Below are positions 33,644 through 45,376 of a stretch of DNA of 64,000 bases, in pieces. A program made the translations under genes and the position numbers. Every line of letters starts with the position of its first letter. Position 1 is the first letter of the stretch. The DNA comes from Heliopora coerulea (lineage: Eukaryota; Cnidaria; Anthozoa; Scleralcyonacea; Helioporidae): assembly GCA_030142905.1 (NCBI GenBank), contig JASJOG010000149.1:310001-374000 (forward strand), written 5' to 3'. Under the pieces are notes generated by a model. That model ran no database searches. It was not told the origin of the DNA and saw only the letters and a program-made list of their open reading frames with translations.

Positions 33644-35290
33644 TTAAAAAGTACATCTAGCTACAGCAGTTAACCCACGTCGTTTCTTATTCATTGGAGG
33701 AAGTTCTTCCCAACTATACGTATAAAAATTAAACTTCTCAACAGAATTTAGATCTTCTTTGTTATTCCACCCTCCCATAACAACTATTATGTTGTCTATA
33801 AGAACAGCTGCACAATATGCTCTCTCATGTTTCATTGCTGGTAACATTGTACTCTTTCCATTTGTTATATTATAAACTACAACAGTGTTTAATGTTTTAT
33901 TGTTCTTGTCACATCCTCCAATAATGATAATGTTGTCTTTCCAGGCAACAGTTGCCATGCCACGGACAGCAAAAGGCAATAGAGAAAGAGTTTGACAACA
34001 GTTGTTAGTAATATCATATAACAACACTGTGTCAAGAGAATGTCTTGAACCACCTGTTGTTGTTCCTCCAACAATGACAACCTTGTCACCAAAACATTGT
34101 ACACCATGGTGTGTTCTTGGTTCTAGCAAATGACAAACTAACTGGGAAGAATAAGGAGGAACCAAACTTACTTTATAGATATCATTAACTATCTTATCAC
34201 CACTTTTACCTCCAAAAATAAATAAATTATTTTTATAAACCACAGTGGTATGTCCATAGGTCCTCTGTGGTAACTTGGCAGTAAATTTCTTCCATTGTGC
34301 ACCTGGTTCCTTCAAGTTCAATACATCAATACTGTCATCACTCCACACTCCTCCACAAACATACATTTGATCTTCATGGACAAACGACGATGAACAGCGA
34401 CGTAGTGACGTCATTGGTGGGAGGTGAGTCCACTGTCTTGTTGTCCGGCTGAACATTTCAACTGACTTCACCCCCCCGCCGGCGACAATTAAATCATTCC
34501 TGATGTTCACATTCTGTTCCAAACTTGGCACTAGTGAACCACGAGAAAGAATTGAACTTCGTAGTTGTTGTTTTACAAGATCCACTTCCTTCTTAACCAC
34601 GTCAATCTCATGCTTTATTTCGCTCATCTCATCCTTCACATCACCCATCTGATCCTTCACATCACCCATCTGATCCTTCATATCACCCATCTGATCCTTC
34701 ATATCACCCATATGACGTGTCAGTTCTCTGCTCAAATTCGTCACTATTTCTTTTATGCTGGATATTTCTTCCCTCACTTTGCCCATCTCCGTCCTCGTCA
34801 CGTAACAATGAAGCTTTCGCTTTCCATACGGTACATCTTTTCCACATACTTCACATCTTCCCTTACGGAAATTACAATCATTCATCTCATGTTGTGCTAG
34901 ATCTTTTCTGTTCACGATCAACTCACAACCATCGTTTAAACACTTCACAGGACCAAACTCGCAATGTTTAACATGCTCTTCAAGCATTCCCACCTTCACA
35001 AACTCTGAACAACCTCTCTCAACATTGTCACACTTGATTTTTAACTGAGAAATGAGCTCCGTAATAACTCTTGAACTTCGTAATGTTTGCAATGTTAATG
35101 GTTCCATACACGTAGGACATCTTTGAGATTCTTTCACATAACGTGTGATGCAAGGTTTACAGAAAGAATGTTCGTTCCTCACACATTGCATCGGTTGTTT
35201 AAGAACATTTAGACATATTGCACAATAAAGGGAATCAGTAACATCACTTTCAAAGCGTTGGTCCTCGTATCCACCGTCTGCGGAAGCCAT
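33644..35290 (-). CDS. RING-TRAF zinc finger-Kelch protein, copy R-a
   Basis: Intact 548-residue intronless gene. The open frame extends further 5' to 35,413 but only from TTG. The ATG at 35,288-35,290 (MASADGGYED) matches all sisters and is the start used here. RING (CAIC, EHSFCKPC, CPTC), TRAF zinc fingers (ERGCSEFVKV with Ser for the Pro of other copies), a coiled coil with four MGDxKDQ repeats, and six Kelch blades (VAGGGV, VCGGVW, IFGGKS, IVGGTT, IIGGCD, VMGGWN) follow in order, ending VARCTF. It is predicted to be cytosolic, with no signal peptide or membrane segment. A 0.6-kb MITE begins about 175 bp upstream. Confidence 0.9.
   Translation of the reverse strand: MASADGGYEDQRFESDVTDSLYCAICLNVLKQPMQCVRNEHSFCKPCITRYVKESQRCPTCMEPLTLQTLRSSRVITELISQLKIKCDNVERGCSEFVKVGMLEEHVKHCEFGPVKCLNDGCELIVNRKDLAQHEMNDCNFRKGRCEVCGKDVPYGKRKLHCYVTRTEMGKVREEISSIKEIVTNLSRELTRHMGDMKDQMGDMKDQMGDVKDQMGDVKDEMSEIKHEIDVVKKEVDLVKQQLRSSILSRGSLVPSLEQNVNIRNDLIVAGGGVKSVEMFSRTTRQWTHLPPMTSLRRCSSSFVHEDQMYVCGGVWSDDSIDVLNLKEPGAQWKKFTAKLPQRTYGHTTVVYKNNLFIFGGKSGDKIVNDIYKVSLVPPYSSQLVCHLLEPRTHHGVQCFGDKVVIVGGTTTGGSRHSLDTVLLYDITNNCCQTLSLLPFAVRGMATVAWKDNIIIIGGCDKNNKTLNTVVVYNITNGKSTMLPAMKHERAYCAAVLIDNIIVVMGGWNNKEDLNSVEKFNFYTYSWEELPPMNKKRRGLTAVARCTF
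34627..34711 (-). repeat. 21-bp coding repeats in R-a coiled coil
   Basis: Four tandem 21-bp units encoding MGDMKDQ or MGDVKDQ. Copy number varies between paralogues: three in L-b, two in M-a and M-b, four here and in R-b. Seven residues equals one coiled-coil heptad pair of turns, so changes lengthen the helix without breaking its register. Confidence 0.85.
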
Positions 35291-35465
35291 CACTCGTTTA
35301 ACTTTCGACGAGATGCTGATAAACCGTTTGTCACAGAATTTTACCAAACAGTCTTCGGGCGTCGAATACTTGGTCAGTATTATTCGATCCACTGGTAAAT
35401 AAAAGTTGTTCAATTAAAAAAATTGTCTAGTTCCCCTTATACACACATAATAGACAATATGCAAT

Positions 35466-36092
35466 CAGTGCCGGCGTGAGCTGCAGCAGGCCCCGGGGGT
35501 AGAGGCCGAGATGTTGGTAGCTCCCCACAGTCGAAAATTAATTTGATTAACCTCAATAACTGCCGGGCAAAATAAGCTTAGAATTATTAAATTAATTTTC
35601 GGAATTTTTCATGAGACTTTTAATTTACCCAAAGAATATTGTCAGTAATGGACTTAACGCCTCGCAGAATGAAATTCAGAAATGAACAAAACAGTAAAAG
35701 CACTTCCAAAGTTAAATTAATAAATACAGATAATCATCAAGCTCGAAATTTTATAGCTGATTTAAAAACGTTCCTTCATATCTGGTTAATCCAGTATTCC
35801 ATGAAAGACGAATCCACACTTTCTATCCTCTGAAGTGTCACTTTATGTGAAATCTTGCACAAAGATGTCACATAAGTGTAAACATCATATAATAGAAAAT
35901 CGTATGCTGATCTTTTCGAGTCTGGAACATGGAAGTGAACAAATTGAAATACGAAAATGGTTATATTTTCTTATTCTACGTAGAACCACTGTTAGCATCG
36001 GAGCAATGGTTCTTCATTCCAACCAGGCCCCGTGATTTCTTCCGGGCCCGGAGTCAATTTGACTCCACTGCCTCGCCCTCTCGGTGGTACTG
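35466..36092. mobile_element. 0.6-kb hAT-type MITE upstream of R-a
   Basis: Orthologous to 13,432-14,056, with ends CAGTGCCGGCGTGAG and CGGTGGTACTG. Flanks are TATGCAAT and TATACAAG, a decayed 8-bp duplication. It is shared with unit M and so predates the M/R duplication. Confidence 0.75.
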
Positions 36093-39000
36093 TATACAAG
36101 CACCACTTTCGCTTTCGGAATTCAATGTTCGGTTACAACAATTTTTGATCACCGATTTTTTTGAAAATTAAAAACCGCAAAGTATTCTGGTCAGTGCTTC
36201 CACTTTGCTACGACGGAATTTCCTCTTTTTATTTTGATTTTTTCTTTTTTAGTCCAAAATTTCCTTCATAAATACTTAGATTTTCTTCAGAACTTCATTC
36301 AGAAATATCATAAAATTAAACATGATTGTGTTGCTAAAATTAACGAGGAATTGGTCTGTTACATATGATCGAGTCAAGGTGTAGTGCTGGGGAGCTGGAA
36401 CAAGGCTGTTAGCCAATCACTAGTGATCTCTGCGGACTAGTATCCTTACGGGCATATGTACACAATGGCAAATTTCCAAACGTAGAATACATTTTCTACA
36501 TATCTTCCAAATTTAAAACGAAATACCAAAACAAGTTAGATTTATGAAACATAAGAATTTTACGGTCGCATTGATACGCCGAACACAGTAGTGTATAACG
36601 TATCTCGAACATTGCTCAAGAAAAGCGTTTTTACGGTTGGTAATCGTCGTTCAAAAAGTCAGTTAACCAGTAGTAACATTACCATTTCATCACATGTCTT
36701 CTTAAACAAATAATATCAAAATTGCAAATAGCTCAATCACATTCAAATAACAATCACATTCCGATATTCGTAAAAACTTGGTTTGCAAAACTGTCAGTTG
36801 CCAAACCTGTCACTATGTGTAAATTGAACTTGTTTCCATAGAAAAAACTCAGAAAATGAATGTCTTGGTCACTCTGGGTTGACTTAGCCGACATGGGTCA
36901 GTAAATTACACAAAAATGTGATATTTCAACATCATTACAAAGTTTTCAGCAGTGGATTTGAGTCACTTTCTGTTTTTTTTCAGTTAACACTCTCTCTCTA
37001 TACAATGAACTGTACCATTTTACCGTGGCAAATGTCATACGATTCTACTTGTGAAGGGGAGAACTTCAGTGGTGAAAGAGTCAAGTAAAAATCACGCTTG
37101 TTTCGACAAGTAGTTTTTTACCATCAGTGACACGAATATCAAATCATGAATTGGAGAAACTTAAACCGTAAATCTCACGAATACATCAGAAAATTCCAAA
37201 TTCGCAGTTCCCAGTACATTTAAAATTAGTTTCAGAGTCGTCAGACACATTTTATTACAAGATAAATAGAAACATTTAAAACAGCTCTGCTTTAGTTCAA
37301 AAGTTGGACATTTCAGTATGATTCACATTTGGTGATCTACGTCCGATCCTAATACGAAAGTTTGAAACAAATGATGCAACAGCTGTTCCAAACGTTAAAT
37401 TTGATTTGCAATCTTTTGTTCTGTTGACTAAATAAAAGATTGCGCTTCTGTCGCAGCATTAAAGCGCGTGCAATGTATGGCGATTGCTAATCAGGAAGCT
37501 ATTGAAAAGTCGCTCGGATTATTTTTGTTGTCTTCAGCACAGAGTACTGTTCCACAGTTGACTGACCTTTAACCTGATTTGTTAGTTTTGCGTCAGCTAC
37601 TGGAACGGTAAAACTAAAATTGTTAGAAAATACACGTTCCATCAAATTTCCTTCAAATTGTCAAAAAATCCTTCAAATTCCCTTCATTTCCTCAAAAATT
37701 CCTTCAAAAAGGAAATTTCCTTCAAAGTGAAAACACTGATCCTCCTGTACAGAAGATCATTACAAAGTATACCTCCAATCGAATTACAATCCAGTGATGT
37801 CAAATAACACGAAACCGCCTTTCCAGTTTTTTGGACTTTTGTGCCAAGACCTGGGGAAGAAAACCTTTACGTGATTTGCTTTTCATGTTAATTTTAAAAA
37901 GAGTTTATTTTAATAGATTCACGTCTGTGAAGGTAATACATTGTTGTTAAGTTCATGCTGTTCACCTGAAGTACTTTCTTGAGTCACGTAACATTCAAAC
38001 ACTTCGAAGGTGAAATTAGTTTGGTGGAAAGAGTAGATCTCATAGTCGAGTCAAGTTATTGCCTGATCTTGGTGTGAAGTTGCGAAAGACATCACGCAAC
38101 TGTACGTCCGTTCAAACAACAGCGACGGAACGTCTTTTGTCAGACGATTTTTCTGATCACAGTCAAATCTGTAGTGCGACAGAACACACTTACTACCTGC
38201 TCTTCAACATGCATCAGTTCCCGTGTTGAGGAAGGGGAAAACAGACTTAGACGTAAACCCTCCTCATAAGTCATCGAAACCAATTACAATTCGTGTAAAA
38301 TTTAGAAGAACAATTTATTAAGGGACTCTATCTATCATTTATTTCTTACTTTCACAATAAATGTCAACTCACAAGTTACTCCTTCGACTAAAAGGAGCGC
38401 TCTAATTAAATGCACACTTTCAAGTATCTTATTGCGCAACAACCTCACTTAACAGTGTGTGGTCAAAATTCATAAGTTTTAACAAAGACTGTTTTCGATA
38501 AATTACACAAATAACCATTATTCAAGACTGTGGTAACAAACTTGATCTGGGAATTATTTCGTTTTTCAAACATAGCTTAGTAGGTGTTGTTGTAAACCTT
38601 TAAAAATTTGCCCAGATCTTGCATATCGGGATGTCTAACTGTGTTGCAAAGAACGATAGGAATTCAGCTCTTTGAAAAAAGCCAACCAAAATTGAAAGTA
38701 CATATTCAATAACTAAATGTAAAACACACAGGAAACGTTTTGTTGCGAAATGCTACAAATCTTAAGTAATGAAAAATAAAACTTGCTAATCTAAACGATC
38801 AGAAATCCATATCATAGGCCAAGCAACCGAGTCAAAGGTTTTCACTATTCAAAACATCGAATCCTCAGTCGAAGATTCTCATTTTTATTCAAGCCCTTAT
38901 ATCACACTAACACTCCGCACCCGTTACTCGCATGAACTCAACCCTGTAGACCTTATTCACGTGGTAGCCAGTATACATGTCGTTCTTTACATTACTCTGA

Positions 39001-39419
39001 ACTTGTAAACTAAACGTCGTTCTTTTAAAACCAATTAAAATGCGCAGTATTCATGAACAGGTTCTTAGTGCTTATAAAAGCTCCAACCGTAAGGTCACAG
39101 GTTTAAATTTTTTTTCTACCAAATGCTGACTTACCTTATTTTCTCAGTGAAATTCTGACCCTTACTCTTGGAATGAATGACATCCTTAAGCCGGAACTCG
39201 AATATTCTGAGAAGTTTCTTTCGAAGCAGGAATTTCCGAACGGTACAGCTTCGTACAAGAATCGAGGAAATAGTGAATCAGATCTGGTAACACTGGTTTA
39301 TCTATTCGCCTCAGCAGTTGACCAACCCATTGGCCGAGATTTCAAATCGTTCATTGGCTGATTTTCAGGACCAAACATAATGGAAGTGACGTCCCGGAGT
39401 ACCCGGAGGTAAGATTATA

Positions 39420-39943
39420 CAGAGTGTCCCAAAAAAACCCGTAAGTTATTGAAATCACCAATCACAATTTAATTGTTAGAGTTTGAATACCTTAGCACTC
39501 TGTTGGTCCCCACAAGTGCATAAATGATTGATATAAGTAATTTTATACATAATGAAGTTGTCTAAAACAGTAAAATGTTGTTAGTTGGAAACCTTTGTTG
39601 AAAAGCGTTTCGCACTTCCGTTGTACTTTCGGTACGCGTATAATTTATCCCAATAAAAACTCTTTGTTCTGTGGTCAGTTGTACCATTTTCTTTAGAAGC
39701 GATGACAGGACTAATTTGAATTTTACCATTTTCACAAAGTTTTTCTCTGTTAGAATTTTATAATTTGTTTTAAATTCTCACGGGCAAAAAATCGCGCACT
39801 TTACAAGGCGATTTTCTTACCTAAATTTTAATACATGCACCTTGTCAATATTTTACGCATCATTACGTTCAGCTTTTTCGTAAGCCATTCAAATTTTAAC
39901 AATAAGTGATTTCAATAGTTTTCGGTTTTTTTGAGACACCCTG
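39420..39943. mobile_element. Mariner-like MITE nested in the 5-kb element (unit R)
   Basis: Ends CAGAGTGTCCCAAAAAAACC and, in complement, CAGGGTGTCTCAAAAAAACC, each next to TA. It is the counterpart of 17,241-17,745, with about 20 extra bases near 39,780. Confidence 0.75.
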
Positions 39944-40491
39944 TAGAAAGGTGCACGGTTGGTTGCTAGGTAATTAACTGGTCGGATGACACTTGGCGAC
40001 CAATCCTTGACAGTGTACATTCTTCTTCTCACCCAAACTAAACCTCATATTGAATTCCACGAATAAGTAAACCACATCCGCCAGTTATAGGCTTGCTGAA
40101 GCTGGGAATGACTCGCAAAACCCGGTACAGGACCAAAGTTGACTAGTAAAAGTTCAGACCAAACAATGCGGTCCACCGTTTTCATCACAGACTGGTTTAC
40201 AGATCTTTAAGTAATACGAACAAACCTAAAGTCCAAAATGTATCTGGGAAATCAACTGTCTGATACGGTCTTAAGATCTAGATGGCCCATTTTCTGAGGC
40301 TTTCAACGTTTTTAAAGATCTCGGTATAGTTGTTACGACAAACTAACGGATAATACGACTGGTATGCTTTATATCATCGGAAGATATATGACAGATCTGT
40401 TAAGAAAGTTTACCGTTATGCTTTGTGGAGACCAAGACTGGAATACGATTGTAAATTTTGGTTACCAAAACAATTATGGACAAACTCTAAG

Positions 40492-43400
40492 CAGTGGCGT
40501 AACGCAGGTAGATGGGGCTCTTAGATGTTTTTTTTGGCGAGGGGCCCCGGGGAAGCCATTAATGTAAAGCACAAAACTAAACCCACTAACGTTCAATACC
40601 GTATATTTGCACTTTTATATTATCTGCATTTTTCTGGCATTAGCCGGAATTAAACAGTCAACTTACCGGTTACTAGGTTGATTTGTTCCTAGAGTTACTA
40701 GAAACCTATGTGGTCTTTCTTTCTGGAATTAATGTTTGCAAAACGATGAATTAGCTCGCTCTTGTCCAAAGCATTTGCCCCTTCATTTTCTATAGAAAGA
40801 ATTGCCAATCCCGCAAGCTTTTCTTGGGACATCTTAGAACGTAGATATGTCTTAATAAGTTTGAGTTTAGAAAATGAGCGTTCTGCTGAAGCTACTGTAA
40901 CTGGGATGGTTGCAAATAAAACAAGGACTTTATACACTTGAGGAAAAGATGAGCAAACGCGACTTTCAAGCATTAACTGGATTACATCAACAACTGATCG
41001 TCGCTCACTAATCTCTCTTCTAAACTCATTGACAAATGGTCGATATTCGGACACTAGTTCGTCAGAGAAGTCAGGATATTCTCTCACAATTTCCCCTGCT
41101 GCCGTTTCGAGTTGAGGAGACTTCAGTTGAGCCATATGTTGTGGGAAAAGGCAAGAAAACAGGCTCGTTATCATTCTCTGACCTACAAATCGGCGTTTGA
41201 GTTGCGCGAGCGCAGTGTCTACTGTTGTATAAAAAATTGTAACCTTGAAGGCCTCTTCGGGATCATTTAACCTTTCATCTGTTGATAACTCGTCATAAAA
41301 TCGCTTTGCTTTACGATTTCTCTTCTTCTCAAAGGTCAGAGGCGAAACCCAAGACGTAGCCAATGCTTTTGCTGTTAACATAACTAAGCTCCAAGAATTT
41401 CTCAGGATATTCAGTTCTGAGGTCGCACAATTTAAAAGCCTTGATGCAACCGACAAGTCAATCTTTGGTGACTGCAACTCTCTTGAAGCGCTGTTAATTG
41501 TCCGCAAAATTTTTTCCCACAAAACAATAAATAAAACAAATTCAAACTTTTCTACTTTCTTTTTCAATGACTTTGCTTCTTCCGTCCCCTTTCGATTAGA
41601 ACATGTTAATGACAGGCGTGTCAGGGCTCTCATTATATGTGGCCATCTGTCTGGAACCGCACGAACAGCATCAATACGTGAACTCCAGCGAGTTGTGCAT
41701 AATTTTTTTAGCGTTAGAGAACCTTTCTCAGCCTCAGTACCAAGCTCCCTCCACCTGTTTAATGAAGATCCAAAGAAATTAAATACTTCTTTGAGCACGG
41801 AAAAGTAGTTGCCATTTTCCACCACTAAATTGACAGCGTCGTTGATAACAAGATTCAAGTTATGACTGCCACAATGAACGAAGGGAACAGGAGCATTAGC
41901 CGTATTTTTAATCAGGTTTTGTACGCCAGCATGAACACCACTCATTACGCTGGCACCGTCATAGGCTTGACCCCGTATTTTTAACATGTTAATGCCCAAA
42001 CCTCTTAAAAACTCCTCTGCAGTTGACGCTATTCCTTTAGCTGTCGGATCCTTAATTTCTATAAAACCCAGGAAGCTCTCTACAACTTTGCAAGTGTCTC
42101 CATCTATTTGAACCCACCGTACTATTACACTCAATTGATCTATTTTAGTTGTATCAGAGGTAGAATCCAAGATCAATGACCAAAATGGTGAGTCATTAAT
42201 CTTGTTAACCAGGGAATCTCTTACAGCATTTGCCAGAAGTGTTATCAGTTCGTTTTGAATTTTCGGGCTAAGGTACCTTGTAGCACGGGCTGGAAGTGCA
42301 ATAACGTTTGCTAGAACTTCATCATATTGCGCCATCATGTATACCATACCAAGAAAATGTCCACCTTCACAAATGCCATCACTAAAGTGCTCATCGTGAC
42401 CTCTGAATGCCAAATTGAGTGTAGCGAGCGTTAATATTATAGTTATTATTCGCTCCAGAACTTTAACCCAAAAAAGTACATTTTTCTTGATTTCTTTCTC
42501 ATTTTCCTCAACAATTGCCTTCCCAGATTTCCATCTCATATAAACTGCAGTAGCCTGAATATGCATGATGGAAGTCTCATGTCTCTTAATCTTCCCAAGC
42601 ATGTTATGTAGATCACCTGGTACCCCATTTATCCATCCTCTCTGACATTCATAATTTGGCGTTGAACGATTGGCAAATAACCAGCAAACTTCACAATAAG
42701 GTTTCTTTAGTTTTAATGAATAGCACAACCAGAGTCTTGGAACAGCTATATTATCCACATATTTATTATAAAATCTTTCACTAAAATTCACTTGTACAGA
42801 CCCTACCTCGTCGTTATATTCAAAGGAACCAAAGCGTCTGGTTGGTCTGCATGGTCCATGCTGCATAATTTTTCTTTTTAAAGCAGGATCACTGATATTT
42901 TCCATAAAGTGGCCCCGGTCAGTTGGGAAATGTTGTGTTTCATCAAAAAACACATTTTCAGTATTGGCTGATTTTCCCTCAGAAGTATCAGTCACAAGAT
43001 TGAAAGGATCTCCATCATATTTTGCCTCTTCCATTGTGGTGTCACCAGTAATAACAAAACTTGATACAGAACTGGAATTTGACGAATTTCGACCTTGGAC
43101 AAGACCATCAGCATCAGCAGATTCAGTATTCGTACTTGATACATCGGACGAATTTCTGTCATTTTCGTTGTCCACGAAAGAACCATCTTTATCGTCACTA
43201 GAATAACCAGATGTGGAATATATTTGGACTTCAGACTCTCCCATCTCGTAAGCAGAACCAGCGGAAATATTCTCATTCAACTGGTTATCACTGCTACTTT
43301 TCTTTGGTAGGAAAGACAAATTAGAACTTGTATTCGGTACAGAAATTTCCACTTTTCTTCTTTTCTCTGCTCTCTTTTGAGCTCCTGATTTGTACTGACG

Positions 43401-43773
43401 CTTTCCACTTGCTGACATGTTGTGAATATAGCAAGTTAAATGTATTTGAAGTCGGTAAAGAAGAAATACACAATGTCAACGAGTATAATTACGGTAGAAG
43501 CTTCGATTTATAGCACTTAAAATTTCATGTAATATGTGCGAATGTATTAAATAAAAATCGACAACTATTGCGGGCTCAACAATGGAATTATTTATGAAAT
43601 ATACATTCAATCCGCAAAGTATATTTTAGTAATGTTGTATAAATGCCGACGTCCGTAATCAATTGTGATCAAACGCTTTTAACTATATTTTTAATGGTGA
43701 GCTTGGGGGCCCCCTGCCTGTCGGGGGCCCTTAGTTTGCCGACTAACCTAACCTAAACGGCGTTACGCCCCTG
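40492..43773 (-). mobile_element. Complete hAT transposon (ZMYM1/TTF-type), copy 2
   Basis: 3,282 bp with terminal repeats CAGTGGCGTAACG and CGGCGTTACGCCCCTG. The target duplication is ACTCTAAG (40,484-40,491) and ACTCCAAG (43,774-43,781), one mismatch. The empty site in unit M is at 18,285-18,295 (CCCCAAGTCTCC). Subterminal GGGGCCCC blocks match those of the hAT at 1,637. With an intact transposase and both ends, it is a candidate autonomous element. Confidence 0.9.
40698..43418 (-). CDS. hAT transposase, 906 aa, intact
   Basis: Transposase of the surrounding element. It begins with a basic stretch (GKRQYKSGAQKRAEKRRK), probably a nuclear signal. A Ser/Asp-rich linker is followed by a TTF-type zinc finger (C232, C242, C245, H280, H286 in RHETSIMH). 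The hAT RNase-H-like core follows, with putative catalytic D418 (LILDSTSD), D487 (GQAYDGASVM) and E846 (SAERSFSKLKLIK), and the insertion-domain motif VHCGSHNLNL. The C-terminal dimerisation region ends at the stop. The start is ATG at 43,416-43,418, and there are no frame breaks. The family is the DUF4371/ZMYM1-like group, which also includes host genes, but terminal repeats and a target duplication show that this is a transposon. Confidence 0.92.
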   Translation of the reverse strand: MSASGKRQYKSGAQKRAEKRRKVEISVPNTSSNLSFLPKKSSSDNQLNENISAGSAYEMGESEVQIYSTSGYSSDDKDGSFVDNENDRNSSDVSSTNTESADADGLVQGRNSSNSSSVSSFVITGDTTMEEAKYDGDPFNLVTDTSEGKSANTENVFFDETQHFPTDRGHFMENISDPALKRKIMQHGPCRPTRRFGSFEYNDEVGSVQVNFSERFYNKYVDNIAVPRLWLCYSLKLKKPYCEVCWLFANRSTPNYECQRGWINGVPGDLHNMLGKIKRHETSIMHIQATAVYMRWKSGKAIVEENEKEIKKNVLFWVKVLERIITIILTLATLNLAFRGHDEHFSDGICEGGHFLGMVYMMAQYDEVLANVIALPARATRYLSPKIQNELITLLANAVRDSLVNKINDSPFWSLILDSTSDTTKIDQLSVIVRWVQIDGDTCKVVESFLGFIEIKDPTAKGIASTAEEFLRGLGINMLKIRGQAYDGASVMSGVHAGVQNLIKNTANAPVPFVHCGSHNLNLVINDAVNLVVENGNYFSVLKEVFNFFGSSLNRWRELGTEAEKGSLTLKKLCTTRWSSRIDAVRAVPDRWPHIMRALTRLSLTCSNRKGTEEAKSLKKKVEKFEFVLFIVLWEKILRTINSASRELQSPKIDLSVASRLLNCATSELNILRNSWSLVMLTAKALATSWVSPLTFEKKRNRKAKRFYDELSTDERLNDPEEAFKVTIFYTTVDTALAQLKRRFVGQRMITSLFSCLFPQHMAQLKSPQLETAAGEIVREYPDFSDELVSEYRPFVNEFRREISERRSVVDVIQLMLESRVCSSFPQVYKVLVLFATIPVTVASAERSFSKLKLIKTYLRSKMSQEKLAGLAILSIENEGANALDKSELIHRFANINSRKKDHIGF

Positions 43774-44671
43774 ACTCCAAGTCTCCAAATATACATTGGT
43801 GATACTTTTCGGAGGACTTCAAACGATAGAGTGTGTTGGAGTATAAATAAACCTTTATTTTGAGCATTTTAAGTGTAAAATGGATTAATGGATCAACAAA
43901 CCCAACACAATTATGAAACTATTTCTGAAAGTAAATAAGTACCCTCCAATTGTCGTACTTCGAAAAAGTTTTTAAAACAAAAAGAAAAAAAGAAAAAAAA
44001 ATCAAAATCCGAATTATAAGCATTCCAACAGATTTCGAAGTATCGACTCACTTACAAATACAATGTAAGAGTTCTTGATCTCCACTTGTTTTCCTCGATG
44101 TCGTAGGCTTCGCCAGAACCCATGCAGTTTTGATTTTGATAGCCCTCGATGACATATATTTTTCCGTCCACGTAAGCCAACATGACGTCTCGTCTTTCCT
44201 CCGTAATCGGGCTGTACCCTAAATATTAAGAGGTTCGTTATATAAGCCATTTAAAAATACTCGCAGTACGTGCTTTGTCGAATCTAAAACTTTGGTCTAT
44301 CGCCTTGTGTTTTAGTAATAGATAGGACATTCGCGTGCGGTCCGTGTGGAATTTACAAGGCGAGCCGTAGTAAATCCCACACAGATCGCACGCGAATATT
44401 CTAGCTTTCGTAGAATACGAATACGTTCAAATGGCCATGATTACTGGTCATTTTGAAGTCTCAGTAAATTTAACGTACAAAATCGAAGGGAAAAGTTTAT
44501 AATTTTAATTAGTATTCTGTATCCGGTTTACATCATAATAATTAAGAGCGAAAATCTTTCTTTTTTCCCTTCGTGAATTACCAAAATCTTATTTCCTCAA
44601 AATTTCCTCCATTTTCTCAAAATTTCCGTCAAAAAGGAAATTTCCATCAAAGTGGAAGCACTGATTCTGGT

Positions 44672-45376
44672 AGTTGTATTCACCTGACGTAATACGGGAT
44701 TTGGCTATTTAAGACAGTACGTTCAACCATTAACACTTATATCTCGATGTAGTTTTTGTTTCATTCTCCTTGTGAGTTGTGAATGAACGCCCAAACGTTT
44801 GGAAATTTTATTCGTGAAACAGAGTCTAAGCCAACGTGCTAAGGTGCTACCTAACGGTCACGTGGAATCGGCACGATAAGGCATTACTGGAGGTGCCAAG
44901 ACTTACATGTGTAAAAGGGTTCAACCATTGACAGGAACACGGCTAAATTTTCGGATCAATTCAAGTATAGCCCCCTTCTCCACATTGTTTGTTCATTTTT
45001 TAAGACTCTAGAAATGTGTTTAAACCCAAGGTTTAGGATAAGGGTCAGGTTTAGGGTTTCTGCACATTTTTTTTAATTTGTTCAAAACTTAAACACACAA
45101 TTTAGTTTATCAAGACTTTAATAATCGGAACAGGGTTTACACTCACATGCTTTGTAGCTCAGGTGAAATGAAATAGAAATTAAACAATAAATTATTTCTA
45201 CATTTCAATAAAAAATATTCCTCCAGCATCACTTCTAAATTAACCCAGAACTCACAAATTGTGAAATAACTTTATCATCAGAATACATTAAGTCACCAAT
45301 GCATTATTAATTATGTCAACAGAATTAAATGTAAAATTTCCTTTTTTCCAAGTTTAATGCAAAGGAAATATCTAAC
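44672..45376. other. Spacer between 5-kb element and R-b
   Basis: The left part is the displaced upstream flank of R-a (CCTGACGTAATACGGG). The right part, from about 45,085, is the 3' flank of R-b. No gene is seen. Confidence 0.45.

Larger units (their letters stand above)
36192..44663. mobile_element. 5-kb hAT-like element, unit R copy, with nested hAT
   Basis: Ends CAGTGCTTCCACTTTG and CAAAGTGGAAGCACTG, flanked by ATTCTGGT at 36,184-36,191 and 44,664-44,671. It is about 5.2 kb long after removing the 3.3-kb hAT at 40,492. It is collinear with 14,156-19,172 except for small indels, including an extra stretch at about 36,322-36,475. No transposase of its own is seen. A 62-codon frame at 39,173 matches the one at 16,994. 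Confidence 0.75.

Noticed and set aside
34565..34900. Plus-strand open frames of 97-111 codons (LILHITHLILHITHM-type), also at 466, 12,569, 20,788 and 46,325.
   Set aside because: They lie exactly opposite the coiled-coil repeats of the RING-TRAF-Kelch genes. Their similarity follows from the paralogy, and the repeat sequence creates the pattern.
35291..35413. N-terminal extension of R-a (NNFYLPVDRIILTK…).
   Set aside because: Opens only at TTG, has no ATG, and sister copies start at the conserved MAxADGGYED.
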